64,000 nt of DNA from Modestobacter altitudinis (GTDB taxonomy: Bacteria; Actinomycetota; Actinomycetes; Mycobacteriales; Geodermatophilaceae): contig NZ_SJEW01000023.1 in assembly GCF_005930475.1 (NCBI RefSeq), positions 1-64,000 on the forward strand, written 5' to 3'. This document shows positions 19,464 through 27,826 of the stretch, one piece after another. Each line of letters begins with the position of its first letter. Within the stretch, counting starts at the first letter, position 1. The notes beneath the pieces are model-generated. The model was not told the DNA's origin. It was given only the letters and a program-made list of their open reading frames with translations, and ran no database searches. The position numbers and the translations under genes were made by a program.

Positions 19464-19537
19464 GGGGCTGTGGCGCAGTCCGGTAGCGCACCTCGTTCGC
19501 ATCGAGGGGGTCAGGGGTTCAATTCCCCTCAGCTCCA
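19464..19537 (+). tRNA. tRNA-Ala, anticodon CGC
   Basis: A complete cloverleaf. The acceptor arms are GGGGCTG and CAGCTCC with the G3-U70 pair that marks alanine tRNAs. The anticodon stem CCTCG/CGAGG encloses TTCGCAT, giving anticodon CGC for GCG codons. The T-arm is AGGGG-TTCAATT-CCCCT. The CCA end is not fully encoded: discriminator A is followed by CCC. Confidence 0.95.
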
Positions 19538-19541
19538 CCCT

Positions 19542-19575
19542 CGTCAGGCCGGGTCCACACGGACCCGGCCTGACG
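19542..19575 (+). terminator. Strong hairpin terminator after tRNA-Ala
   Basis: Perfect 15-bp stem, CGTCAGGCCGGGTCC with its complement GGACCCGGCCTGACG, and a 4-base loop ACAC. It begins 5 bases after the tRNA, as expected for its terminator. The next 157 bases before the dehydrogenase gene show no other feature. Confidence 0.8.
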
Positions 19576-19732
19576 CGTTCCCGGGGCGGTGCCGGCCACC
19601 GTCGAACGACCCTCGGTCGGCCGTCACGTGCTCGCTACCCACCGTGGCGATCGGCGGTGGGTCCGATCTCTCGCGCCTGGCTCGCCGGGAGGCGGGTCGA
19701 TCCGCGGTCCGCACGGCTGGTAGCACTGTTCG

Positions 19733-22546
19733 GTGACCGGAGGAGCACACCGCCAGCCGACCGACGGGACGACTGCCCGCGGCCGGGTCCTGCTGGCCCT
19801 GGTGCTGCTCGTCGCCGCGACGCTGGTCGGGCTGCCCGGCCGGGCGTCCGCGGCACCGTCCCTGCCGGCCGGCTTCGCTGTCCGCGACCTGCCGACCGGG
19901 CAGAGCGAGCTGCTCACCGACTTCGCCTTCGCACCGGACGGCAGCTGGTTCACCGTCGGCAAGAACGGCCGGGTGGCGTGGGTGTCGGCCGACGGCCGAC
20001 CCCGCACCCTGGCCACCCTCCCCGTCGTCACCGTGCAGGACCTCGGGCTGTCCGGAGTGGCCGTCGCCACCGACTACGCCACCAGCCGGCAGGTCTACAC
20101 CGCCCGCACCGTCGACCTGGGCGGGCGGTGGCTGATGCGGTTGAGCGCCTGGACGGTCACCGGCGCCCCCGAGCCGACCGGTCTGGGGGCGGAGCGGGTC
20201 GTCTGGGACCTCCCGGTCGACTCGGACTCGCACGCCATGACCAGCCTGGTGCCCGCGCCGGACGGCACGCTGTGGGTCTCCATCGGCGACGCGGCCGACT
20301 TCCGGTTCGTCGACGCCCGGGCCCTGCGCGCCCTGGACGTGAACGACGGCCGCGGCAAGCTGCTGCACGTCCTCCCCGACGGTCGTGGGGTCGCCACCAA
20401 CCCGTACTACGACCCGGCGGCGCCGGCCTCGTGGCGCAGCCGGGTCTACGCCAGCGGCTTCCGGAGCCCGTTCCGGATGAGCCTGGACCCGGCCAGCGGC
20501 GCGCCGGTCGTGGGCGACGTCGGCTGGAACCTGTGGGAGGAGGTGGACCTCGTCCGGCCGGGCGCCTCCTACGGCTGGCCCTGCTGGGAGGGCGCCGTCC
20601 GGACGCCGGGGTACGCCGACCTGCCCGGCTGTGCGGGGGTCAGCAACATCGCGCCGCTCGTCACCTATCCGCACGGTCCGGCCGGCACCAGCGTCACCGG
20701 CGGCATCGTCTACACCGGGGCCAGCTACCCCGAGGCCTACCGGGGCGCCTACTTCTTCGGCGACTACTCCTCGCAGCGCATCTACACGATGCGCTATGAC
20801 GCCCAGGGCAACGTCGTCCGGGCGCCGGAGGCGGCCGGCTTCGGTGCCGGGAACGGGCTGCCGGTGAAGTTCGCGGCAGCGTCGAACGGCGACGTCGTCT
20901 ACGCCGACATCGGCGGTGCGGTGCTCAAGCGGCTGGTCTACGTGCCCGGCAACCGGCCGCCCAGCGCGCAGATCACGCTGACCAGCACTGCGGCCAGCCG
21001 CACCGTGGTCTTCGACGGCAGCGCCTCCGACGACCTGGACGGCGAGGCGCTCAGCTACCGCTGGGACCTCGGCGACGGCACCAGCGGCACCGGCGCCCAG
21101 GTCTCGCACACCTACGCGGCGCCGGGCACCGCCCCGGTCCAGGTGACCCTGACCGTCACCGACCCGCAGGGCGCCACCGACACGGCCACCGCGACCGTGG
21201 TGCCGGCCAACGGCGCGCCGGTCCTCACGCTCGACGCCCCGCCCGCCGGCCGGCTGTTCGCGGTCGGTGACACGGTGACGGCCGGCGCCACGGCCGTGGA
21301 CGCCGAGGACGGCGCTCTGCAGGTCGCCTGGAACGTGGTGCTGGTGCACTGCAGCGGCGGCTACTGCCACGAGCACCCGGGGGAGACGGTCGACGGGCCC
21401 GCGTTCAGCCGGCCGTTCACCGACCACGGGGACGACACCCGGCTGGAGATCACGGCCAGCGCCCAAGACTCCGCCGGCGTCCGGGTGCAGCAGACGTTCG
21501 AGGCGGCTCCCCTCCTGCGCACCCTGACCGTCGCGGCGAGCACGCCCAGCGCGGTCACCGTCAACGGCGTCGCCCGGGCCAGCAGCCCGGTGACGGTCGG
21601 CGCGACGGTGTCGGTGATCGCCCCGACCGTGGCCACCGACGGCGTCGCCACCTTCGACCGGTGGAGCGACGACACCCAGCGCGCGCGGGTGCTGACCATG
21701 CCCGATCAGGACCTGACGCTGCGCGCCGAGTACCTGACCCCGATCGACCGTCGGTACGAGACGGACGCCGGCGTGCGGGCTCTGCTCGGCGGCGCGACCG
21801 GACCGGAGGGCGGCGACGAAGCGCTCCGGTACCAGGACTTCGTGGGCGGCCGGCTCTACTGGACACCGGCGGCGGGCGTGCACGAGGTGCACGGGGCGAT
21901 CCTGGCCGGCTACCTCGGCCAGGGCGGCCACGTCCGCCTCGGTGCGCCGCTGACCGACGAGCGCACCACGCCGGACGGCGTCGGGAGGTACAACGAGTTC
22001 GCCGCGCTCGGCGCCTCGGTCTACTGGACACCGGCCACCGGTGCCCACGCCGTCTACGGCGACATCAGGACCCGCTGGGGCGCGCTGGGGTGGGAGCGGG
22101 GCGTGCACGGCTACCCGCGCAGCTCGGAGCAGGCCACCCCCAACGGTCGCGGCCGGTACAACGACTTCCAGAACGGCGGCATCTACTGGCTGCCCGGGGT
22201 GGGCGCGCACAGCGTCGTCGGTGCCATCTACGACGCCTGGGCGCGGGCCGGCTGGGAGGGTGGCCGGCTGGGCTTCCCGACCAGCGACGAGACCGTCACG
22301 CCGGGCGGGGCTGGGCGGTTCAACCACTTCGAGCGCGGCTCGGTCTACTGGACGCCGACCACCGGGGCGCACGTCGTCGAGGGCGACATCCTGCTCCGCT
22401 GGGCCACCCTCGGCTGGGAGCGGTCCTACCTCGGCTTCCCGACCAGCGACGAGTACGGGGTCCCGGGCGGACGGCGGACGGACTTCCAGGGTGGGTCCAT
22501 CACCTGGGATGCCGCGACCGGCCGGGTGACCGACCTCCCCCGCTGA
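19733..22546 (+). CDS. Secreted PQQ-type sugar dehydrogenase with PKD and LGFP modules
   Basis: A 937-residue exported protein. A signal peptide (to about residue 41, cleaved after ASA) precedes a beta-propeller of the glucose/sorbosone dehydrogenase kind (residues about 45-405), with YASGFRSPFRMSLDP, NLWEEVDLVRPGASYGWPCWEG and YFFGDYSSQRIYTM. A PKD domain follows (about 410-490), then an unassigned beta-rich part. The last ~230 residues are LGFP repeats (GWERGVHGYPRSSEQ; GGRLGFPTSDET; YLGFPTSDEYG), each with a YWTP or YWLP partner. LGFP repeats are thought to attach proteins to the actinobacterial envelope. It probably oxidises a sugar or acts as a surface binder; GTG start at 19733. Confidence 0.85.
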   Translation: MTGGAHRQPTDGTTARGRVLLALVLLVAATLVGLPGRASAAPSLPAGFAVRDLPTGQSELLTDFAFAPDGSWFTVGKNGRVAWVSADGRPRTLATLPVVTVQDLGLSGVAVATDYATSRQVYTARTVDLGGRWLMRLSAWTVTGAPEPTGLGAERVVWDLPVDSDSHAMTSLVPAPDGTLWVSIGDAADFRFVDARALRALDVNDGRGKLLHVLPDGRGVATNPYYDPAAPASWRSRVYASGFRSPFRMSLDPASGAPVVGDVGWNLWEEVDLVRPGASYGWPCWEGAVRTPGYADLPGCAGVSNIAPLVTYPHGPAGTSVTGGIVYTGASYPEAYRGAYFFGDYSSQRIYTMRYDAQGNVVRAPEAAGFGAGNGLPVKFAAASNGDVVYADIGGAVLKRLVYVPGNRPPSAQITLTSTAASRTVVFDGSASDDLDGEALSYRWDLGDGTSGTGAQVSHTYAAPGTAPVQVTLTVTDPQGATDTATATVVPANGAPVLTLDAPPAGRLFAVGDTVTAGATAVDAEDGALQVAWNVVLVHCSGGYCHEHPGETVDGPAFSRPFTDHGDDTRLEITASAQDSAGVRVQQTFEAAPLLRTLTVAASTPSAVTVNGVARASSPVTVGATVSVIAPTVATDGVATFDRWSDDTQRARVLTMPDQDLTLRAEYLTPIDRRYETDAGVRALLGGATGPEGGDEALRYQDFVGGRLYWTPAAGVHEVHGAILAGYLGQGGHVRLGAPLTDERTTPDGVGRYNEFAALGASVYWTPATGAHAVYGDIRTRWGALGWERGVHGYPRSSEQATPNGRGRYNDFQNGGIYWLPGVGAHSVVGAIYDAWARAGWEGGRLGFPTSDETVTPGGAGRFNHFERGSVYWTPTTGAHVVEGDILLRWATLGWERSYLGFPTSDEYGVPGGRRTDFQGGSITWDAATGRVTDLPR

Positions 22547-22553
22547 CCCGGGG

Positions 22554-23342
22554 TCAGTGGGCGGCGCGGAAGTCCGGTGGGCGGCGGTCCAGGAACGCGG
22601 CCACGCCCTCGCGGCTCTCCGGGTCGGCGGCCGACTCCCGGATCACCCGCTCCTCGTCCTCGAGCTGCTCCTCCAGCGAGCGGATGGCCGCCCGGCGCAC
22701 GAGCCCGCGGGTGCGCACCATCGCCCGCACCGGGCCGGCGGCGACCGACCGGGCCAGCGCGAGGCTGTCCTCGACCAGCGTCTCGTCGTCGACCAGCCGG
22801 GCGACCAGCCCGAAGGTGTGCGCGTCCGCGGCGTGCAGCATCCCGTCGGTGAGCAGCAGCTCCAGTGCTCGCGGCGCCCCCAGCGCCCGGGTGAGTGCCC
22901 ACGACGTGCCGCCGTCGGGGGACAGGCCGAGGGAGCCGTAGGCCGGGCGCAGTTTGGTCGACCGGCCGCAGACGACGAGGTCGCACGCGCCGAGCAGGCC
23001 GATCCCCGCGCCCGCCACCGCGCCGTGGACCCCGGCGACCACCGGGACGTCGCAGTACAGGACGGTGCGGATCGTCGCGTGCCAGCTGGCGGCGAGCTGC
23101 GCGACGAGCGCGGGCATGTCCGGCGCGGCGGCGAAGGCCCCCACGTCCCCGCCGACGCAGAAGCGGGGTCCGGCGGCGGTCAGCAGCACCGCGCGGGCAG
23201 CCGCCGGCCGGGCGGTGAACGCAGCGGCCAACTGCTCGGCCATCGCCAGGTCGACCACGTTGCCGGCCGAGGGGTTGTCGAGGGTGATGTGCCAGACGTC
23301 GCCGTCCTGCGCCGTCCGCACCCGTGCTGCCGGCTCGCCCAC
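22554..23342 (-). CDS. Enoyl-CoA hydratase/isomerase family protein
   Basis: A 262-residue crotonase-fold protein. VWHITLDNPSAGNVVDLAMAE, GPRFCVGGDVGAF (oxyanion-hole loop) and DVPVVAGVHGAVAGAGIGL are clear. The region that carries the second catalytic glutamate in typical hydratases reads LGLSPDGGTSWALTR, with Asp in that area, so the reaction may be isomerase-like or different. No metabolic partner lies next to it; the convergent dehydrogenase ends 7 bases away. GTG start at 23342. Confidence 0.88.
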   Translation of the reverse strand: MGEPAARVRTAQDGDVWHITLDNPSAGNVVDLAMAEQLAAAFTARPAAARAVLLTAAGPRFCVGGDVGAFAAAPDMPALVAQLAASWHATIRTVLYCDVPVVAGVHGAVAGAGIGLLGACDLVVCGRSTKLRPAYGSLGLSPDGGTSWALTRALGAPRALELLLTDGMLHAADAHTFGLVARLVDDETLVEDSLALARSVAAGPVRAMVRTRGLVRRAAIRSLEEQLEDEERVIRESAADPESREGVAAFLDRRPPDFRAAH

Positions 23343-23408
23343 CGTCGTGCTCCCTCCGTCGACGTCCCCACGCTAGGGGGGCGGCCGGTGGCCGGGCCAG
23401 CCGACGAC

Positions 23409-23438
23409 GACGCCCCGGTCGCCGGTGACCGGGGCGTC
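23409..23438 (-). terminator. Hairpin after the MFS transporter gene
   Basis: Arms GACGCCCCGGTC and GACCGGGGCGTC with a 6-base loop, 18 bases past the stop of the leftward MFS gene. It lies between that gene and the start of the enoyl-CoA hydratase gene on the same strand. Confidence 0.7.
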
Positions 23439-23455
23439 GCGTGTGCAGGAGGTCC

Positions 23456-24772
23456 TCAGGAGCGGGTGGCGGACTCCCTCCGGGCCACCAGCTCCGGCTC
23501 GACCTCCTGGTCGATGGCGCCGGGCGCGCCGCCGAACTCGTCGGCGACCTCCCCGGCGACGTCGTCGGGCTCCCCGTGGCCGGCGGCCATCTCCGCGTCG
23601 GCGGCGGAGAGCATCCGGTGACCGGTGGCCAGCACCGCGATGGCCAGCACGACGGCGACCGCACCCACGAGGAACGGCACGTGCAGGTCGAACCGCTCGG
23701 CCAGCTTGCCGGCGGCGTAGGGCGCCAGGCCGCCACCCAGGAACCGGACGAAGCCGTAGGCCGCCGAGGCGACCGGGCGGGGCACCGGGGAGACGAGCAT
23801 GACCGCCTGGGTGGTCAGCGTGTTGTTGATCCCGACCACGATGCCGGAGGCGATCACGCAGGTGATCAGCGCCCAGCGGACGTCGGTGAACAGGCCGATC
23901 AGCAGCAGCAGGACGGCGAACAAGCCCAGGGCGCCGTACAGCGAGGGCGCGGTGCCGAACCGGGCCTGCAGCCGGGGGGCGCCGATGACGGCGAAGAAGG
24001 CGACCAGCAGGCCCCAGCCGAAGAACACGAACCCGAGCTGGATCGCGGACAGCTCCATCGGGTAGGGCGCGTAGCCCAGCATCGTGAAGAAGCCCCAGTT
24101 GTAGAACAGGGCGGTCAGGCTCATGGTCAGCAGGCTGCGGTGCCGCAGCGCCTTGAGCGGCGCGGACAGCGGCGTGGGCTCGGCCGGCTTGGGCGTGGCG
24201 TCGAGCAGGACGACGGTGGCCAGCAGGGCGATCGCCATGAGCACGGCCACGCCGAAGAACGGTCCCCGCCAGCTGATGTCGCCCAGCAGGCCGCCGACCA
24301 GCGGACCGGCCGCGATGCCGAGGCCGAGCGCGGCCTCGTAGAGCACGATCGCGCCGGCGAAGCCGCCGGACGCCGAGGCGACGATCACCGCCAGCGAGGT
24401 GGCGATGAACAGTGCGTTGCCCAAGCCCCAGCCCGCCCGGAAGCCGACGATGCCGTTGATCGAACCGGACAGCCCGGCGAGGGCGGAGAACACCACGATG
24501 ACCGCCAGGCCGGTGATCAGCGTCTTCTTGGCGCCGATCCGGCTGGAGACCCAGTTGGTGCCCAGCATCGCGACGGCGGTGACCACCAGGTAGCTGGTGA
24601 ACAGCAGGCTGACCTGGCTGGGGGTGGCATCCAGCTGCGTGGACAACGCCGGCAGGATCGGGTCGACCAGGCCGATGCCCATGAAGCTGACGACGCAGGC
24701 GAAGGCGACGGCGAAGACGGCCTTCGGTTGCTCGAACATGCTGGTGGTGCTGGCGCCGCCGGGTGCGGACAC
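23456..24772 (-). CDS. MFS transporter, probable drug efflux
   Basis: A 438-residue major facilitator transporter with about 12 membrane helices. The first loop has SSRIGAKKTLITG in the place of the MFS loop signature, and FRAGWGLGNALFIATSLAVI matches helix 4 of drug/proton antiporters. The C-terminal tail is acidic and Glu/Asp-rich. It directly follows a MarR-type gene (13 bases between stop and start) and would be co-transcribed with it. Exporting a toxic compound under MarR control is the usual role; the compound is unknown. Confidence 0.88.
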   Translation of the reverse strand: MSAPGGASTTSMFEQPKAVFAVAFACVVSFMGIGLVDPILPALSTQLDATPSQVSLLFTSYLVVTAVAMLGTNWVSSRIGAKKTLITGLAVIVVFSALAGLSGSINGIVGFRAGWGLGNALFIATSLAVIVASASGGFAGAIVLYEAALGLGIAAGPLVGGLLGDISWRGPFFGVAVLMAIALLATVVLLDATPKPAEPTPLSAPLKALRHRSLLTMSLTALFYNWGFFTMLGYAPYPMELSAIQLGFVFFGWGLLVAFFAVIGAPRLQARFGTAPSLYGALGLFAVLLLLIGLFTDVRWALITCVIASGIVVGINNTLTTQAVMLVSPVPRPVASAAYGFVRFLGGGLAPYAAGKLAERFDLHVPFLVGAVAVVLAIAVLATGHRMLSAADAEMAAGHGEPDDVAGEVADEFGGAPGAIDQEVEPELVARRESATRS

Positions 24773-24785
24773 GGGTTCCTCCGGT

Positions 24786-25214
24786 TCAGGGGTGGGGAAG
24801 GGCGCCGGCCAGCCGGGCCAGCGCGGGGAGTGCTGCGGTGACCGCGCGGACGTCGTCCGCGGTGAGGCGGGCGAGCGGGCCGGCCAGCCGGGCTGCGCGG
24901 TCCTCGCGTCGCCGGTCCAGGAGCTCCGCGCCGGCCGGGGTGAGCGTGAGGAGCACCGCCCGGCCGTCGCCGGGGTCGGTGCGCCGCTGCACCAGCCCGG
25001 CCTCGGCCAGCCGCCCGACGAGCGCGGTCATCGAGGGCTGGCTGACGCCCTCGCCGGCTGCCAGCTCGGTGAGCCGGGCCGGCCCGGAGCGGCGGAGCGT
25101 GGTCAGCGTGGCGGCCGCGGTGAGGCTCAGCCCCTGGCGGTCCAGGGTGAGCCGGCGCAGTCCGATGACCACGTCGTCCAGCTGCTCGGCGAGCTGGCTC
25201 CGGTCGACGTCCAC
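24786..25214 (-). CDS. MarR-family repressor of the MFS operon
   Basis: A 142-residue MarR protein: LSLTAAATLTTLRRSGPARLTELA, recognition helix SQPSMTALVGRLAEAGLVQ and wing RRTDPGDGRAVLLTLTPAG. The GTG at 25214 is taken because a TTG five codons upstream would lie at the predicted transcript start, inside a 10-bp palindrome. It heads the operon with the MFS gene and probably represses itself and the transporter by binding that palindrome. Ligand unknown. Confidence 0.9.
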   Translation of the reverse strand: MDVDRSQLAEQLDDVVIGLRRLTLDRQGLSLTAAATLTTLRRSGPARLTELAAGEGVSQPSMTALVGRLAEAGLVQRRTDPGDGRAVLLTLTPAGAELLDRRREDRAARLAGPLARLTADDVRAVTAALPALARLAGALPHP

Positions 25215-25220
25215 CGCTCT

Positions 25221-25239
25221 GTTGTACAACCCAACTATA
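25221..25239 (-). promoter_or_regulatory. Promoter and probable MarR operator
   Basis: On the minus strand TATAGT (25234-25239) is a near-ideal -10 box. Six bases further comes the perfect palindrome GTTGTACAAC (25221-25230), which would cover the transcript start. Autorepression by the MarR protein is the natural reading. Confidence 0.65.
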
Positions 25240-25290
25240 TGTCTCCGCCAGTCCGGGTGACCGAGCAGACAGTGCGGCCGCCCGAACGTC

Positions 25291-26814
25291 TCAGAACCAG
25301 GAGGGGAACCACATCCGCTGGGCCCACTCCGCGTGCGACAGCGGCTGCCCGGTGAGGATCGGGTAGAAGAAGACGAACGTCATCGCCACCGCGGCGAGGT
25401 ACAGGCAGACCGCGGCGAGCCCGATCCGCCGGCGCAGCGCGCTGGCCCGGGCGGCACCGAGCACGTCCTGCAGCACCAGGGTCACCGCCAGCACGAAGAA
25501 CGGCAGCACCGGTGCCATGTAGAAGATGAACATGGTCCGGTCGAGGTTGACGAACCAGGTGAGCCAGCCTGCGGCGATGCCGACGCCGACGGTCAGCGCC
25601 GTGGGGTCCCGACGGGCGACGAGCCGCCAGACCAGCCACACCAGCGCCGGGGCGAACGCGAACCACAGCGTCGGCGTCCCGAGCATCAGGATGTAGCGGA
25701 TCACCTGGTCGCCGTCGGCGTCGGTGAGCCCCTGCGGGTTCCACAACAGGATGGGGCGGCCGTCGACCAGCCACGACCAGGGCTCGGACTGCCACGGGTG
25801 CGGCGTCGACAGCCCGTTGTGGAACCGCAGCCACTCCGCGTGCATGTGCCACAGCGAGCGCAGGGCGCCCGGGACGAACGGGAACGCGGTGTCCGGGTGC
25901 TGCTCGGCCCAGTGCCGGCCCTGCGAGTTCTCGCCGCGGAACCAGCCGGTGAACGTCGCCAGGTAGGCCAGCACGGGCAGCACGCCGAGGGCCCAGGCGG
26001 CGCCCGGCAGGCCGCGGCGCAGCGCCACGGCCGTCGGTCGGGCCACGCCGGCCTCGCGCCAGGCCGACCGGTCCCACCACAGCGAGAGCACGGCGAAGGC
26101 GGCCAGGAAGTAGACGCCGCTCCACTTGGTGGCGCAGGCGCAGCCGAACAGCACGCCGGCGGCCAGCCGCCAGGTCCGCGGCCCGAGCGCGAACCCGCTC
26201 TGCGTCACCCGGTCCGCGCCCGCGCGCACCCGGGCCCGCACCTGGTCGCGGTCGACCACCAGGCAGCTGACGGCGCACACCACGAACATCTGCAGGAAGA
26301 CGTCGAGCAGCCCGATCCGGCCGAGGCTGAACGACAGCCCGTCCAGCGCCAGCAGCAGCCCGGCCACCAGGCCCAGCAGCGTCGAGCCGGTCAGCCGGCG
26401 TGCCAGCCGGGTGAGGACGACGACGGCGATGGTGCCGGCCAGCGCGCTGGGCAGCCGCCAACCGAACGAGTCGTAGCCGAACAGCTGCTCGCCGACCGCG
26501 ATGAGCAGCTTGCCCAGCGGCGGGTGGACGATGAACGTGTAACCGCGGTTGTACTCGTACCCGAGCTCCAGGACCTCCCGGGCCTCGGGCGGGTAGTAGG
26601 CCTCGTCGAAGACCAGGTCCGCCGGGTAGCTGATGTCCCACAGCCGGGTCACCAGGGTGGCCAGCCCGAGCAGCGCGGTGAGCACGGCGGCCAGCCGGCG
26701 GTCCCGGGGGAGCGACGGGGTGGGCTGGCGGCGCGGCCGGGGCGCGGACGGGAAACGGCGCCGGGAGGGTTTCTCGGGAGCCGACTCCGTCCGCTCGGGG
26801 GTCAGCACCGCCAT
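25291..26814 (-). CDS. pmt: Polyprenol-phosphate-mannose protein O-mannosyltransferase
   Basis: A 507-residue GT39 integral membrane enzyme, homologue of M. tuberculosis Rv1002c. It moves mannose from polyprenol-phosphate mannose to Ser/Thr of exported proteins outside the membrane. The luminal catalytic motif DLVFDEAYYPPEA is near residue 70, after the first membrane helix; HPPLGKLLIAVGE, RLPSALAGTIAVV and a C-terminal set of helices follow. ATG at 26814 starts right after a -10 box; an in-frame ATG at 26832 would place the start upstream of it. It is divergent from rsmI, exactly as in mycobacteria. Confidence 0.93.
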   Translation of the reverse strand: MAVLTPERTESAPEKPSRRRFPSAPRPRRQPTPSLPRDRRLAAVLTALLGLATLVTRLWDISYPADLVFDEAYYPPEAREVLELGYEYNRGYTFIVHPPLGKLLIAVGEQLFGYDSFGWRLPSALAGTIAVVVLTRLARRLTGSTLLGLVAGLLLALDGLSFSLGRIGLLDVFLQMFVVCAVSCLVVDRDQVRARVRAGADRVTQSGFALGPRTWRLAAGVLFGCACATKWSGVYFLAAFAVLSLWWDRSAWREAGVARPTAVALRRGLPGAAWALGVLPVLAYLATFTGWFRGENSQGRHWAEQHPDTAFPFVPGALRSLWHMHAEWLRFHNGLSTPHPWQSEPWSWLVDGRPILLWNPQGLTDADGDQVIRYILMLGTPTLWFAFAPALVWLVWRLVARRDPTALTVGVGIAAGWLTWFVNLDRTMFIFYMAPVLPFFVLAVTLVLQDVLGAARASALRRRIGLAAVCLYLAAVAMTFVFFYPILTGQPLSHAEWAQRMWFPSWF

Positions 26815-26821
26815 GGCCGCC

Positions 26822-26827
26822 AGGGTA
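26822..26827 (-). promoter_or_regulatory. -10 box of pmt, probable leaderless transcript
   Basis: TACCCT on the minus strand ends 7 bases before the pmt ATG at 26814, with no ribosome site between, so the mRNA probably starts at the ATG. Confidence 0.5.
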
Positions 26828-26918
26828 GACAAAGGACCTGCCTGCCCCCCGGCACTCGCAGGCTCGCGCCGGGCCCCTGCAGGCAGGCCGCGAGCGACCG
26901 GCGTGTCAGGCTCGGGGC

Positions 26919-27758
26919 ATGACGGGACGGCTCGTGCTCGGTGGTGCGCCGCTCGGGCAGCCCGGTGACGTCGGGCCGCGGTTGCGTGAGGTGCTGGCCA
27001 CCGCCGACGTGCTCGCCGTCGAGGACACCCGGCGGCTGCACCGGCTGGCCGCCGACCTCGGGGTGACGTTCACCGGGCGGCTGGTCAGCTTCTACGAGTC
27101 GGTGGAGCAGGCCCGGCTGCCCGGGCTGGTGGCCGCGATGCGGGAGGGCGCCACGGTGCTGCTGCTCACCGACGCTGGCATGCCCTCGGTCTCCGACCCC
27201 GGGTACACGCTGGTGCGGGCCGCGATCGAGGCGGACATCGCCGTCACCTCGGTGCCGGGCCCGTCCGCCGTCGTCACCGCGCTGGCCGTGTCCGGGCTGC
27301 CCACCGACCGGTTCTGCTTCGAGGGCTTCCTGCCGCGCAAGGGCGGTGAGCGCCGGGCGGCGCTGACCGCGCTGGCCGGGGAGCTGCGCACGATGGTGTT
27401 CTACGAGTCGCCGCACCGGCTCGCCGAGGCGCTGGCCGACGCGGCCGGCGCCTTCGGTGCCGACCGGCCCGCCGCCGTCTGCCGCGAGCTGACCAAGACC
27501 CACGAGGAGGTCCGCCGCGGGCCGCTGGGCGAGCTGGCGGGCTGGGCCGCCGAGGGCGTGCGCGGGGAGATCACCCTGGTCGTCGCGGGCGCCGTCGCCG
27601 GGCCGGTGTCGATGTCGGCGGCCGAGCTCGCCGCGGAGGTCGCCGCGGAGGAGGCCTCCGGTGCCGACCGCAAGGAGGCCATCCGCACCGTCGTGGGCCG
27701 CACCGGCCTGTCCCGCCGCGTCGTCTACGACGCCGTCGTCGCCGCGAAAGCCCCCTGA
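26919..27758 (+). CDS. rsmI: 16S rRNA (cytidine-1402 2'-O)-methyltransferase
   Basis: A 279-residue RsmI of the tetrapyrrole-methylase fold. It methylates the ribose of C1402 in the 16S rRNA decoding centre using S-adenosylmethionine. Conserved parts are GDVGPRLREVLATADVLAVED, LLTDAGMPSVSDPG, VTSVPGPSAVVTALAVSGLP, FEGFLPRKGGER and YESPHRL. ATG at 26919; divergent from pmt with 104 bases between, as in other actinobacteria. Confidence 0.95.
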   Translation: MTGRLVLGGAPLGQPGDVGPRLREVLATADVLAVEDTRRLHRLAADLGVTFTGRLVSFYESVEQARLPGLVAAMREGATVLLLTDAGMPSVSDPGYTLVRAAIEADIAVTSVPGPSAVVTALAVSGLPTDRFCFEGFLPRKGGERRAALTALAGELRTMVFYESPHRLAEALADAAGAFGADRPAAVCRELTKTHEEVRRGPLGELAGWAAEGVRGEITLVVAGAVAGPVSMSAAELAAEVAAEEASGADRKEAIRTVVGRTGLSRRVVYDAVVAAKAP

Positions 27759-27763
27759 CCCCC

Positions 27764-27826
27764 CGCCGAGAGTGCGCTCGTCGTCGCTGCCCGGGCCCTG
27801 GCGCGACGCTCAGCGCACTCTCGCCG
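27764..27826. repeat. 63-bp palindromic element, copy A
   Basis: A 63-base imperfect palindrome with inner arms GAGAGTGCGCT (27768-27778) and AGCGCACTCTC (27812-27822) and a GC-rich centre. It has 51 of 63 positions identical to copy B at 28746-28808, counted by eye. It lies between the convergent ends of rsmI and the DUF559 gene, whose stop codon begins at the next base. It could be a bidirectional terminator or one copy of a dispersed repeat family. Confidence 0.75.
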
